In this document: positions 1 to 6,510 of the stretch, piece by piece | Layout of the letters: each line of letters opens with the position of its first letter | Position numbering within the stretch: the first letter of the stretch is position 1 | Origin: an uncultured Chryseolinea sp. | GTDB lineage: Bacteria; Bacteroidota; Bacteroidia; Cytophagales; Cyclobacteriaceae | NCBI GenBank assembly: GCA_946478915.1 | Contig: CAMLER010000086.1 | Location: 1-11,834 of the forward strand | DNA length: 11,834 nucleotides | Direction: 5' to 3' | Made by a program: the position numbers and the translations under genes | Notes under the pieces: generated by a model | Databases searched by the model: none | What the model saw: the letters and a program-made list of their open reading frames with translations, nothing else | What the model was told of the DNA's origin: nothing

Positions 1-18
1 CCGGAAATTATCGTAACA

Positions 19-50
19 GTTGAGACAGAGAAAAGGGCATAGTAAATAAA
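19..50 (+). promoter_or_regulatory. weak candidate promoter of the SDR gene
   Basis: GTTG at 19-22 and TAAATAAA at 43-50 are 20 bp apart, the same spacing seen at the tetR and hydrolase promoters. The -7 match lacks the usual TTTG end, so this is weak. The gene could equally be the last member of an operon starting before the window. Confidence 0.22.
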
Positions 51-69
51 TAACTTAATAAATAATATT

Positions 70-819
70 ATGAAACTTCTTGAAAATAAAGTCGCAATCA
101 TTACCGGGTCTGCATCCGGCATTGGAAAAGCTGCAGCTATTTTATATGCGCGTGAAGGCGCGAGCGTGGTTATTTCCGATATTGATGAAAAGGCGGGTAA
201 TGCTGCAGTCACCGAAATTAAAAAAAGCGGAGGCGAAGCAATGTTTGTAAAAACTGACTCGTCCGACCCCGATGCAAATAAAAATCTCGTCGAGCAAACG
301 GTGGCGAAGTACGGCAAACTGGACATTGCCGTCAACAACGCAGGGATAGGGGGCCCGTTAAGTGTTACCGGTGAATATCCCATTGATGGATGGCAAAAGG
401 TGATCAATATTAACTTATCTGGCGTCTTCTACGGGATGCGATACCAGATTCCCGCGATGGCTCAAAATGGTGGAAGCATTGTGAATGTCGCTTCGATTCT
501 CGGTATGGCGGGCACCAGAATGTCACCGGCTTATGTTGCAGCAAAACATGGTGTTGTCGGACTTACTAAGGCTGCCGCCCTTGAATATGCTGACAAGAAG
601 ATACGGATAAATTCAATTGGTCCGGGATACATCTACACACCGCTCATTACCAATTCGCTTGATGAGGCAACGATAAAATCCCTGGTAGGTCTTCATCCTA
701 TCGGCCGTCTGGGTGAATCGGAAGAAGTCGCAGAATTGATCCTTTGGCTTGGCTCAGATAAGTCATCGTTTGTCACGGGATCATATTACCCTGTTGACGG
801 CGGGTATCTGGCTCAGTAA
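70..819 (+). CDS. short-chain dehydrogenase/reductase (SDR), NAD(P)-dependent
   Basis: A classical SDR of 249 residues, the usual length, expected to be a cytoplasmic oxidoreductase acting on an alcohol/carbonyl pair. Visible landmarks are the dinucleotide-binding glycine motif TGSASGIG (12-19), an acidic residue D37 at the end of the second beta strand (suggests NAD(H) over NADP(H)), the NNAG motif (89-92), an Asn near 115, catalytic Ser142, and the YVAAK motif with Tyr155 and Lys159. The PG pair is at 185-186, and the C-terminal VTGSYYPVDGG segment is typical of the glucose-dehydrogenase/FabG-like group. The ATG at 70 gives a standard SDR N-terminus. The leader is AT-rich with no Shine-Dalgarno site. 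The substrate cannot be read from the sequence. It lies upstream of tetR on the same strand, 72 bp before the tetR operator, and has no palindrome of its own, so membership of the TetR regulon is not shown. Confidence 0.93.
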   Translation: MKLLENKVAIITGSASGIGKAAAILYAREGASVVISDIDEKAGNAAVTEIKKSGGEAMFVKTDSSDPDANKNLVEQTVAKYGKLDIAVNNAGIGGPLSVTGEYPIDGWQKVININLSGVFYGMRYQIPAMAQNGGSIVNVASILGMAGTRMSPAYVAAKHGVVGLTKAAALEYADKKIRINSIGPGYIYTPLITNSLDEATIKSLVGLHPIGRLGESEEVAELILWLGSDKSSFVTGSYYPVDGGYLAQ

Positions 820-880
820 GCCTCGGCCTGGGAACCATCAGATTTTCGGAATCGCATTGAATTTTTGTGGACAGTTTTGT

Positions 881-912
881 TTTGGTAATTTAGATACCAA
901 TTGGTATCTTTG
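881..912 (+). promoter_or_regulatory. tetR promoter (Bacteroidota type)
   Basis: TTTG at 881-884 and TATCTTTG at 905-912 are separated by 20 bp. The second element matches the Bacteroidota -7 consensus TAnnTTTG exactly. The start point should fall a few bases after 912, that is at or next to the ATG at 916, so the mRNA would be leaderless or nearly so. The -7 box overlaps the right half of the palindrome at 892-909, so a bound repressor would block the polymerase directly. Confidence 0.65.
892..909. promoter_or_regulatory. TetR operator 1 (perfect 18-bp palindrome)
   Basis: AGATACCAATTGGTATCT is its own reverse complement over all 18 bases. It lies just before tetR and overlaps its -7 box. 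A copy differing at one position sits before the hydrolase gene (1523-1540). Size, symmetry and placement are those of a TetR-family operator and point to autorepression. That this particular TetR binds it is inferred from position and from the second copy. Confidence 0.82.
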
Positions 913-915
913 TGC

Positions 916-1506
916 ATGCGAAATCCTGAGGTGACCCGGGAAACCATTCTGAAAGAATCAGCCATCCTATTTAATACCCAGGGGTATAAAGCTACGTCGA
1001 TTAGTAACATTACTGACGCTACCGGGCTGACCAAGGGTGCGATCTACCGTCATTTTGGAAGCAAGGACGCTTTGGAGATACAAACTTTGGAACACTTGTC
1101 CGTTCTGATGAACGAGCAGCTTCGGGACCGCATTAAAAAACAACCGACGGCAGGCAAAAAGCTACGAACGATATTCCATTTTTTTAAATCATATATCAGT
1201 AATCCACCATTTGAAGGAGGATGTCCACTGTTAAACGCTGCAGTGGAGGCAGATGATGCGCATCCTGATTTGCGAACGGCAGCGTTAAAAATTCTGCACG
1301 GCCTTAAAACATCGGTGATGTCCATCATTGAAAAAGGGATTTATTACAGACAGTTCAGAAAAGGAATTGATAAAGAAATGTATACCACGCTTATCATCGC
1401 TTCCCTGGAAGGTGGTATCATGATGAGTAAGCTTCAGGGTAACGACGACGACCTTAAACGCGTCGTTAAACATCTGGAAAGGCAGATTGAAGAAATTGAA
1501 ATTTGA
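916..1506 (+). CDS. TetR/AcrR-family transcriptional repressor
   Basis: A 196-residue TetR-family regulator of normal length. The N-terminal DNA-binding domain spans about residues 5-55: TRETILKESAILFNTQGY, then the helix-turn-helix (about 29-48) ending in TKGAIYRHFGSKDAL, a textbook TetR signature. The all-helical C-terminal ligand/dimer domain contains GCPLLNAAVEADD from about residue 102, seen in many small-molecule-sensing TetR proteins. I chose the ATG at 916 over the in-frame TTG at 901, because 901 lies inside the palindromic operator and before the expected transcription start. Operators before this gene and before the hydrolase indicate autorepression and repression of the hydrolase, relieved by an unknown ligand. 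The hydrolase follows with 46 bp between stop and start, but has its own operator and promoter. Confidence 0.93.
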   Translation: MRNPEVTRETILKESAILFNTQGYKATSISNITDATGLTKGAIYRHFGSKDALEIQTLEHLSVLMNEQLRDRIKKQPTAGKKLRTIFHFFKSYISNPPFEGGCPLLNAAVEADDAHPDLRTAALKILHGLKTSVMSIIEKGIYYRQFRKGIDKEMYTTLIIASLEGGIMMSKLQGNDDDLKRVVKHLERQIEEIEI

Positions 1507-1511
1507 TTTTT

Positions 1512-1543
1512 TTTGACAAAACAGATACCGATTGGTATCTCTA
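1512..1543 (+). promoter_or_regulatory. hydrolase promoter
   Basis: TTTG at 1512-1515 (end of a run of T) and TATCTCTA at 1536-1543, again 20 bp apart, mirror the tetR promoter. The -7 box is less perfect than that of tetR. It overlaps the right half of the second palindrome, and the ATG at 1553 is only 9 bases after the box, so the leader is very short. Confidence 0.5.
1523..1540. promoter_or_regulatory. TetR operator 2 (18-bp near-palindrome)
   Basis: AGATACCGATTGGTATCT matches operator 1 at 17 of 18 positions; the single change (A to G at 1530) is the only break in symmetry. It holds the same position relative to a promoter with the same spacing. This repetition is the main evidence that both are true binding sites and that the hydrolase is controlled by the TetR protein. 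Confidence 0.8.
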
Positions 1544-1552
1544 GCGCTTGAC

Positions 1553-2401
1553 ATGAAAAAACTTTTGACACGGACCATTGGCACAAGCTTAAATGCGCTT
1601 GCGCACATAGCGCCTGGAAAAACCGCGCGCATAGGCTTCGAGCTCTTCTGCCGCCCGATGCGGCTCCATATTAACCAGAAGCAGAAGGAGTTCTTTAATT
1701 CGGCAAAGTTGGATGTGATCACACACAATGGCACTCCCATACAAACTTATCGGTGGGGCACCGGAGAAAAAAGGATTCTATTATTGCATGGTTGGCAAAG
1801 TCACACGTACCGATGGAAAAGCTACATCGAAGCTTTAAAGGATGAATACTCGGTCTTCTCCATCGATGCACCGGCACACGGTCTATCGGGAGGTAAGCTG
1901 CTTAATGTTCCCCTGTACAGCGAAGTGATAGAAAAACAGGTCGCTCGCATAGGCGAACTGGATGCGGTCGTAACGCATTCGCTAGGCGCATTTTCTACGC
2001 TTTATACTGCGTATCGAAACCCTGATCTTAAGATAAATAAAATAATTACGCTCGCTTCCCCCGGCGAAGCACAGGAATTTTTCGATTTCTTTCGAAATAC
2101 GCTAAACCTTAGCAATAAGACCACTAGACTGGTGACTGAATATTTCCAGAAAACCTTTCAGAAAACCCCGGACTATTTTTCTGCGCCTGCATTTGCGTCA
2201 GCTGTAAAAATTCCCGGGCTTATCATTCATGATGAAGGTGATCCGGAAACACCGTTTTACCATGCTGAAAGAATTCATAAAGTCTGGAAAAATTCTAGGC
2301 TGATCCAGACAAAAGGATTAGGTCACAACTTACGGTCGCCTGAGGTCCTCAACCATGTGGTGGAGTTTATCAAACAACCATTGTTGGTGAATTCGCAATA
2401 A
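1553..2401 (+). CDS. alpha/beta-fold hydrolase
   Basis: A 282-residue alpha/beta hydrolase, probably a cytoplasmic esterase or lipase-like enzyme. The oxyanion-side HGW motif is at 79-81. The nucleophile elbow THSLGA contains Ser143; the usual first Gly of GxSxG is Thr141 here, a common variant. The acid is Asp227 or Asp230 in HDEGD, and the base is His258 in GLGHNL. About 50 residues before the fold (IGFELFCRPMRL region) form a basic extension without a clear signal peptide. I chose the ATG at 1553 because the in-frame TTG at 1532 lies inside the operator. The gene sits behind operator 2, so it should be induced when the TetR protein releases DNA. The substrate is unknown; the pairing with an SDR and a ligand-sensing TetR suggests breakdown of an ester or lipophilic compound. 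Confidence 0.9.
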   Translation: MKKLLTRTIGTSLNALAHIAPGKTARIGFELFCRPMRLHINQKQKEFFNSAKLDVITHNGTPIQTYRWGTGEKRILLLHGWQSHTYRWKSYIEALKDEYSVFSIDAPAHGLSGGKLLNVPLYSEVIEKQVARIGELDAVVTHSLGAFSTLYTAYRNPDLKINKIITLASPGEAQEFFDFFRNTLNLSNKTTRLVTEYFQKTFQKTPDYFSAPAFASAVKIPGLIIHDEGDPETPFYHAERIHKVWKNSRLIQTKGLGHNLRSPEVLNHVVEFIKQPLLVNSQ

Positions 2402-2427
2402 AAATTATTTCCCTGTCTTATATGCGT

Positions 2428-2561
2428 TTCATGCTGTTGTAGAATCTTGCCCACTGTAGGCTAAAGCCACGATTGCCATATGAAGAATCACTTGGGCAAA
2501 CAATAATAATTCTCGTTAAATGGATACATTTATGTCGGCCTGGCAACCCCAACAGCATGAA
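2428..2561. repeat. 12-bp inverted repeat with the kinase start codon in one arm
   Basis: TTCATGCTGTTG (2428-2439) and CAACAGCATGAA (2550-2561) are perfect reverse complements, 110 nt apart. The right arm contains the proposed kinase ATG (2557-2559). A second nested pair, TTGCCA (2473-2478) and TGGCAA (2541-2546), would stack beneath it. RNA that includes both arms, such as read-through from the hydrolase, could hide the start codon. RNA beginning near 2537 would carry only the right arm and stay open. The repeat is seen; the role is inferred. Confidence 0.5.
2525..2532 (+). promoter_or_regulatory. candidate -7 element before the histidine kinase gene
   Basis: TACATTTA matches TAnnTTTG at all but the last base. 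It lies 24 bases before the ATG at 2557, which fits that start. No TTTG is found at the proper distance upstream, so the call is weak. Confidence 0.28.
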
Positions 2562-3648
2562 TGCACAGGATCTCATTATCACCCCATCTTCAAAAAAAAT
2601 ACGGGTTTTATACCACGTACTTTTTTGGATCACATTGTACATCCTCGACGTTCTCATCTTTGGAATAGGATACGAAAACCTTGACCATTTTGTAACCCTG
2701 GTCCTGGCTGAAGTTCCGCCACAAATATTTTTAGCATATACCGTGATGTACTGGATTCTTCCGCGGTATGTAAAACAAAAACGCTTTTCTGAATCTCTGA
2801 TTTCTCTTTTTCTGGCTTTTATCATCAGTGGATTTGTAGGTCATTTGTTTTTCTTTGCTTTCAATCTTTACGAGCCCAATACCAGCGTTACCGACATACC
2901 TAAGATTTTCGTACGCGGCTTTTATGCCGTATTGCATGCCAGCATAGCGGTTGCCATCAAGCTTATCAAGATGTGGTACGAGAATGAGAAGCGCGTCTCC
3001 GACATGGAGAAAAGTAGACTGGAGTCCGAACTCAAAATGCTGCGAGACCAGGTGAACCCTCATTTTATGTTCAATACGTTGAACAACCTTTACGGCCTCA
3101 TCGGCAAAAATCCCATTCAGGCGCAGGAATCCGTTTTGCGGCTTTCACGGATAATGCATCACATTTTGTATGAAAGCAATCATGCCCGAATTTCCGTACA
3201 GCAGGAAATTCGATGCATTCGCGACTACATCGGGCTTGAAATATTAAGGTATCCTGAAAACCTTTCCATTTCATTAAATGTACAGGACGATGTCGACGAC
3301 CTTTCTATTGTACCCCTTACCTTATTTCCATTTGTTGAAAACAGCTTTAAACACGGTGCATCCGAGATGATAGAGGAGGCCTGGATCAATATCGATTTTT
3401 CAACGTTCAAAAATTCATTCGTATTCAAAATTGAAAATGGCAAGGGTCCAAAGGTCAGTTTCGAGTCGAGCGGCATTGGGCTGAACAATGTGAAACGAAG
3501 GCTCGAACTCATTTATGGTGACGACCATTTGCTCCAAATAATCGACGGCACAGAAACCTTTCTTGTGGTTCTGAAAATATCTTTAGCACGGATGAATAAA
3601 ATAGAGCACAGGCAGTATGAAACCCAGATGTCTTATAGTCGAGGATGA
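2557..3648 (+). CDS. LytS/YehU-type sensor histidine kinase
   Basis: A membrane histidine kinase of 363 residues. Predicted membrane helices lie at about 17-38, 47-68, 80-102 and 117-140, followed by a short coiled linker (141-165). The His_kinase domain begins with LRDQVNPHFMFNTLNNLYGL; His169 is the expected phosphorylation site. The ATPase part shows the N box FVENSFKHG (about 259-267) and a glycine box SGIGLNNVKRRL (305-316). There is no large extracellular sensor domain, so the signal is probably sensed within the membrane. An in-frame ATG at 2473 would add 28 residues that do not resemble the family; the ATG at 2557 follows a candidate -7 box and is preferred. The end overlaps the LytTR gene by 32 bp in another frame, which suggests translational coupling and identifies its partner. 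Confidence 0.92.
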   Translation: MNAQDLIITPSSKKIRVLYHVLFWITLYILDVLIFGIGYENLDHFVTLVLAEVPPQIFLAYTVMYWILPRYVKQKRFSESLISLFLAFIISGFVGHLFFFAFNLYEPNTSVTDIPKIFVRGFYAVLHASIAVAIKLIKMWYENEKRVSDMEKSRLESELKMLRDQVNPHFMFNTLNNLYGLIGKNPIQAQESVLRLSRIMHHILYESNHARISVQQEIRCIRDYIGLEILRYPENLSISLNVQDDVDDLSIVPLTLFPFVENSFKHGASEMIEEAWINIDFSTFKNSFVFKIENGKGPKVSFESSGIGLNNVKRRLELIYGDDHLLQIIDGTETFLVVLKISLARMNKIEHRQYETQMSYSRG

Positions 3649-4348
3649 GCCTATTGCACAGGAGATTCTGAGAACATATATCGATAAAACCGACTTGTTC
3701 GAAGTAAGCGCACAATTGAACAATGCGCTTGAAGCTTTTTCATTTCTCCAAAGCAATACGGTTGACCTTTTGTTCCTTGATATCAAGATGCCCCAGATGA
3801 ATGGCATTGAATTGTTGAAATCGTTGTCCAGGAAACCCAAGGTAGTCATAACTTCGGCGTATAGAGATTTTGCCATCGACGCGTTTGATCTCGATGTTGT
3901 CGACTACTTGCTCAAACCATTCTCCTTTGAACGCTTTCTCAAAGCGATAAGCAAAACGTCCAATGAAAATGCTCTACTCCATCCAGATCGCTCCGCAGGG
4001 CCATCAACAATGGTTGAAAAATCTTTTTTTTTCGTGAAGGGAAATAAGCAACTACAAAAAGTTTACGTGGATGATATCCTGTTCATTGAGAGCCAGCGAG
4101 ACTATCTAAAATTTAAGATGGTAGAAGGGCAGGAAATCGTCACACGACAGACAATCGGATACTATGAACAATTTTTGCCGGCACAACTTTTTCTACGGAT
4201 CCACCGATCATATATCGTAGCGGTCGACAAGATCAATACCGCAGAAGTAAACAGGTTACTTTTAGGTCAACAATATCTTCCCATCGGTAGAAACTACAAG
4301 CAATCGGTCCAGGAATTTTTAAGAACCTTGCGCCCAAAATCCGATTGA
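3617..4348 (+). CDS. LytTR-family response regulator
   Basis: A 243-residue response regulator. The receiver domain (about 4-120) has the acidic pocket EDE at 9-11, phosphoacceptor Asp55 in FLDIKMP, Thr79/Ser80, and Lys100 in YLLKPF. The LytTR DNA-binding domain (about 135-238) shows FFFVKGNKQLQKV, DILFIESQRDYLKF and FLRIHRSYIVAVDKI, all characteristic. It starts inside the kinase gene (32-bp overlap), so the two are co-expressed as one two-component system. Such regulators bind direct repeats near target promoters; I could not identify a clear pair of sites in the 147 bp before the next gene. The target genes are unknown. Confidence 0.95.
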   Translation: MKPRCLIVEDEPIAQEILRTYIDKTDLFEVSAQLNNALEAFSFLQSNTVDLLFLDIKMPQMNGIELLKSLSRKPKVVITSAYRDFAIDAFDLDVVDYLLKPFSFERFLKAISKTSNENALLHPDRSAGPSTMVEKSFFFVKGNKQLQKVYVDDILFIESQRDYLKFKMVEGQEIVTRQTIGYYEQFLPAQLFLRIHRSYIVAVDKINTAEVNRLLLGQQYLPIGRNYKQSVQEFLRTLRPKSD

Positions 4349-4495
4349 ATAACCGATTACGAGATACCATACGTCTTGGATCCAGATCATTTGTCATTCG
4401 ATACACACCGTATGTCGCAGATGCTATTCAAAGCCTTGTCAATCTGCTAAATTTTCATTCAGTAAGACATAGTTTACATCAACCGATATTCATCT

Positions 4496-5365
4496 ATGAT
4501 TTCCAATGTCCATGTCGAACAGGGATCGTATTTCAGGAACGTGTTTCAGGGTAAAGGCTTTAGAATAGCGCATGGGTTGTTTTCGACTGCCGGATGCAAC
4601 GAAAGTACTAACTTTCACACCATCCATCTAAATGATGGTGAGTCATTTGAACTTTCATGGGAAGCGCCCACTCAAGTAATGACTGGAAATTGTGAACCGG
4701 GTAACTTCATCCAATTACTCTCAAAGGGAACACGGCATTCAATCTGCTCAGCTCAGAAATATTATGCGATCGAACTGGCATTCGATAGTCAATTCATCGA
4801 CGAAATTGCAGAAAAAGGTAATTTTACATTCGGAAATTTCTACAATTTCCAGGATCCGCTGCTGAACGGACTTGTAAGAAACCTTTACAACGCGACCTGT
4901 TCCAGGATGGCTGAAAACCTGTACGTGCAAAGCCTAGCGGTTGCGTGCGCAATCCACCTGGCCACCTCCTATTTAGCAGGGAAGAAGAAAATATTTGCCT
5001 TAAAAGGTAAGCTATCGTCAAATCAATTGAAATCCGTCATCATGTTTGTCAAGGATTCAATCAATCGACCCGTCACGTTGGAGGAACTTGCCGCCTGCTG
5101 CCATCTCAGCGTTTTTCATTTTTCCAGGCTATTCAAAAACACATTGGGCATTAGTCCTTATCAGCATGTGCTTCGAACAAAAATTGAGCATGCGCGAAGC
5201 CTGATTAAGAGTAAAAGAGCTGTTGGTGAAATTGCTTATAGCCTCGGCTTCACGGACAGCGCACATTTCTGCAATGCGTTTAAGAAATTTACAGGGCATT
5301 CGCCGCTCCAATATTATTTCGCAATTACCGAGGGGCCATCGTTACGGCAATACGCCGCTTCTTGA
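4496..5365 (+). CDS. AraC-family transcriptional regulator
   Basis: A 289-residue AraC/XylS-type regulator. The C-terminal DNA-binding domain (about 178-275) has two helix-turn-helix units: VTLEELAACCHLSVFHFSRLFK (193-214), followed by GISPYQHVLRTKIEHARSLI, and VGEIAYSLGFTDSAHFCNAFKKFTGHSP (243-270). The N-terminal half (1-170) has no obvious ligand domain; it contains a short beta-rich stretch and several Cys (34, 66, 84, 135). It follows the LytTR gene after 147 bp on the same strand and may have its own promoter, although I found none convincing. Its 3' end overlaps the opposite-strand membrane-protein gene by 24 bp. That it controls that neighbour is possible but unsupported. Confidence 0.92.
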   Translation: MISNVHVEQGSYFRNVFQGKGFRIAHGLFSTAGCNESTNFHTIHLNDGESFELSWEAPTQVMTGNCEPGNFIQLLSKGTRHSICSAQKYYAIELAFDSQFIDEIAEKGNFTFGNFYNFQDPLLNGLVRNLYNATCSRMAENLYVQSLAVACAIHLATSYLAGKKKIFALKGKLSSNQLKSVIMFVKDSINRPVTLEELAACCHLSVFHFSRLFKNTLGISPYQHVLRTKIEHARSLIKSKRAVGEIAYSLGFTDSAHFCNAFKKFTGHSPLQYYFAITEGPSLRQYAAS

Positions 5366-5839
5366 ATAGTATCGATGAGCTAAGAAAGCTATCGGTAGCC
5401 CTACAGCGACTATTAGAATCGAAGCAGCAATCGCAGCTGAGGTAAGGTGAAACGTATTTGCCGGAATAGCACTGAGTGGTATCACGATGAGGTTCATGAT
5501 CGACCAGATAAAAATTCCGTATAGAACCCCCGTTAGGTACTTATTTCTCCAAAGCATAGGTAACCATGGATAGACGAAGAAGAATCCGATAGTCCACGCA
5601 AATGCGATAGCATAATGAAAAGCTACCCCCCAAACAACCATGATCGAACCCCCTGAGAATGCTCTACCTGCGCCGAAAGCACCGCTTGCAATAAATTTAA
5701 AAATTTGACCAGGGCTTGTTTGGTACACTGTTACCGCAGCAAGCATGTCAAGCGTGCCAACAAGAAGGCCGGTAAATAATATCGCCTTCCATCGACGGGT
5801 CGTAGAGCTGGTATGGGATGTAACGGAATTTGGTGACAT
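5342..5839 (-). CDS. uncharacterised four-helix membrane protein
   Basis: A hydrophobic protein of 165 residues with a short polar N-terminus (MSPNSVTSHTSSTTRRW) and four probable membrane helices at about 18-38, 66-92, 100-121 and 131-153. Conserved-looking features are GTLDMLAA near the first helix, IASGAFGAGRAFSGG in the first loop, a His in the second helix (HYAIAF), YGIFIWSIMNL in the third and PLSAIP after it. I recall similar uncharacterised proteins in Bacteroidota but no function. An in-frame GTG at 5893 would add 18 residues; the ATG at 5839 is preferred because the extension is not membrane-like and GTG is rarer. The gene follows the receiver-protein gene on the same strand (96 bp from stop to this ATG), so they may share a transcript. 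It overlaps the AraC gene tail to tail by 24 bp. Confidence 0.78.
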   Translation of the reverse strand: MSPNSVTSHTSSTTRRWKAILFTGLLVGTLDMLAAVTVYQTSPGQIFKFIASGAFGAGRAFSGGSIMVVWGVAFHYAIAFAWTIGFFFVYPWLPMLWRNKYLTGVLYGIFIWSIMNLIVIPLSAIPANTFHLTSAAIAASILIVAVGLPIAFLAHRYYSRSGVLP

Positions 5840-5934
5840 GGGTAGCAAGACCTTGGTTGCAGAACCAATTTGCCAAATACCCAACAGGTTCACGTTGGAA
5901 AAAACTGCTCATTTTATTGGGACTTAACGCGAGT

Positions 5935-6372
5935 CTACTTTATTGAATTCGGGTGTTTACAATCGATCCAATATTGAAGGATCAACTGAAGCGATTTTTC
6001 CATCTCTGCCAACTGCGAAGCTTTTACAAAAAAGCCCTGCACGGTGAGATCATACGCCTCCTCCACTTCTTGTGGTCGCGCTGCAGTTGAAAGAAATACA
6101 AATGGAATACTCTGTTTGCGCAACTGTTCATTCTCCTGAATTCTTCTACGCAGCTCCAGACCATTCATCACTGGCATGTTAATATCACACAAAATCAAAA
6201 ACGTCCGAACTTTGGTAGTTTGAAGATAGTTCAATGCAGATAATCCATCTTCAAAAAAAAGGAGCTCAGCGGTAACTCCTAGCTTTTCACAAATTGTCCG
6301 AATAAAATATTGATCATCTGCATCATCTTCGACAATTACTATGGGGTGATCTATGTACATTCTCTTTTCCAT
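5935..6372 (-). CDS. single-domain response regulator (receiver only, Rcp1-like)
   Basis: A 145-residue receiver domain with no output domain. The acidic pair is in VEDDADD (15-20), the phosphoacceptor is Asp63 in LCDINMPVMNG, followed by Ser95/Thr96 in FLSTAA and Lys117 in FFVKAS. It keeps every residue needed for phosphorylation. The DDADDQYFIR start resembles the Rcp1-type receivers that work with phytochrome-like or hybrid kinases and pass phosphate or bind a partner protein. An in-frame ATG at 6360 would shorten it by four residues. No kinase sits next to it on this strand, so its partner is probably elsewhere. Promoter-like elements and a short inverted repeat precede it. Confidence 0.92.
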   Translation of the reverse strand: MEKRMYIDHPIVIVEDDADDQYFIRTICEKLGVTAELLFFEDGLSALNYLQTTKVRTFLILCDINMPVMNGLELRRRIQENEQLRKQSIPFVFLSTAARPQEVEEAYDLTVQGFFVKASQLAEMEKSLQLILQYWIDCKHPNSIK

Positions 6373-6397
6373 ACGTCGGCTTCTAGTTCAAAACCCG

Positions 6398-6433
6398 CCA
6401 AAATATAGTCATTTTGGGGTGGCCGTTGCCAAA
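6398..6433 (-). promoter_or_regulatory. candidate promoter and inverted repeat before the receiver gene
   Basis: On the minus strand TTTG (6433-6430) is followed after 22 bp by TATATTTTG (6407-6399), one base longer than the TAnnTTTG form. The region includes the inverted repeat CCAAAAT (6398-6404) and ATTTTGG (6411-6417) with a 6-base spacer, which overlaps the -7 box and could be an operator. Confidence 0.35.
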
Positions 6434-6510
6434 AAAGATCCCAGCCTTGTGTAATTAACTAGATTGCTGCGCTGTATGTTTTAGCTCGGAAGCAAAGCGC
6501 CTAAGAGGCA

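Noticed and set aside
1285..1740. 151-codon open frame on the minus strand
   Set aside because: It is antisense to the end of tetR, the second operator and the start of the hydrolase gene. It has no motif and cuts through the promoter region.
2418..2825. 135-codon open frame on the minus strand
   Set aside because: It overlaps the kinase leader and the first membrane helices. Its composition is that of a shadow frame.
4345..4554. 69-codon frame starting at a TTG that overlaps the LytTR stop
   Set aside because: The overlap looks like coupling, but the frame runs into the AraC gene, has no motif, and its start is a TTG.
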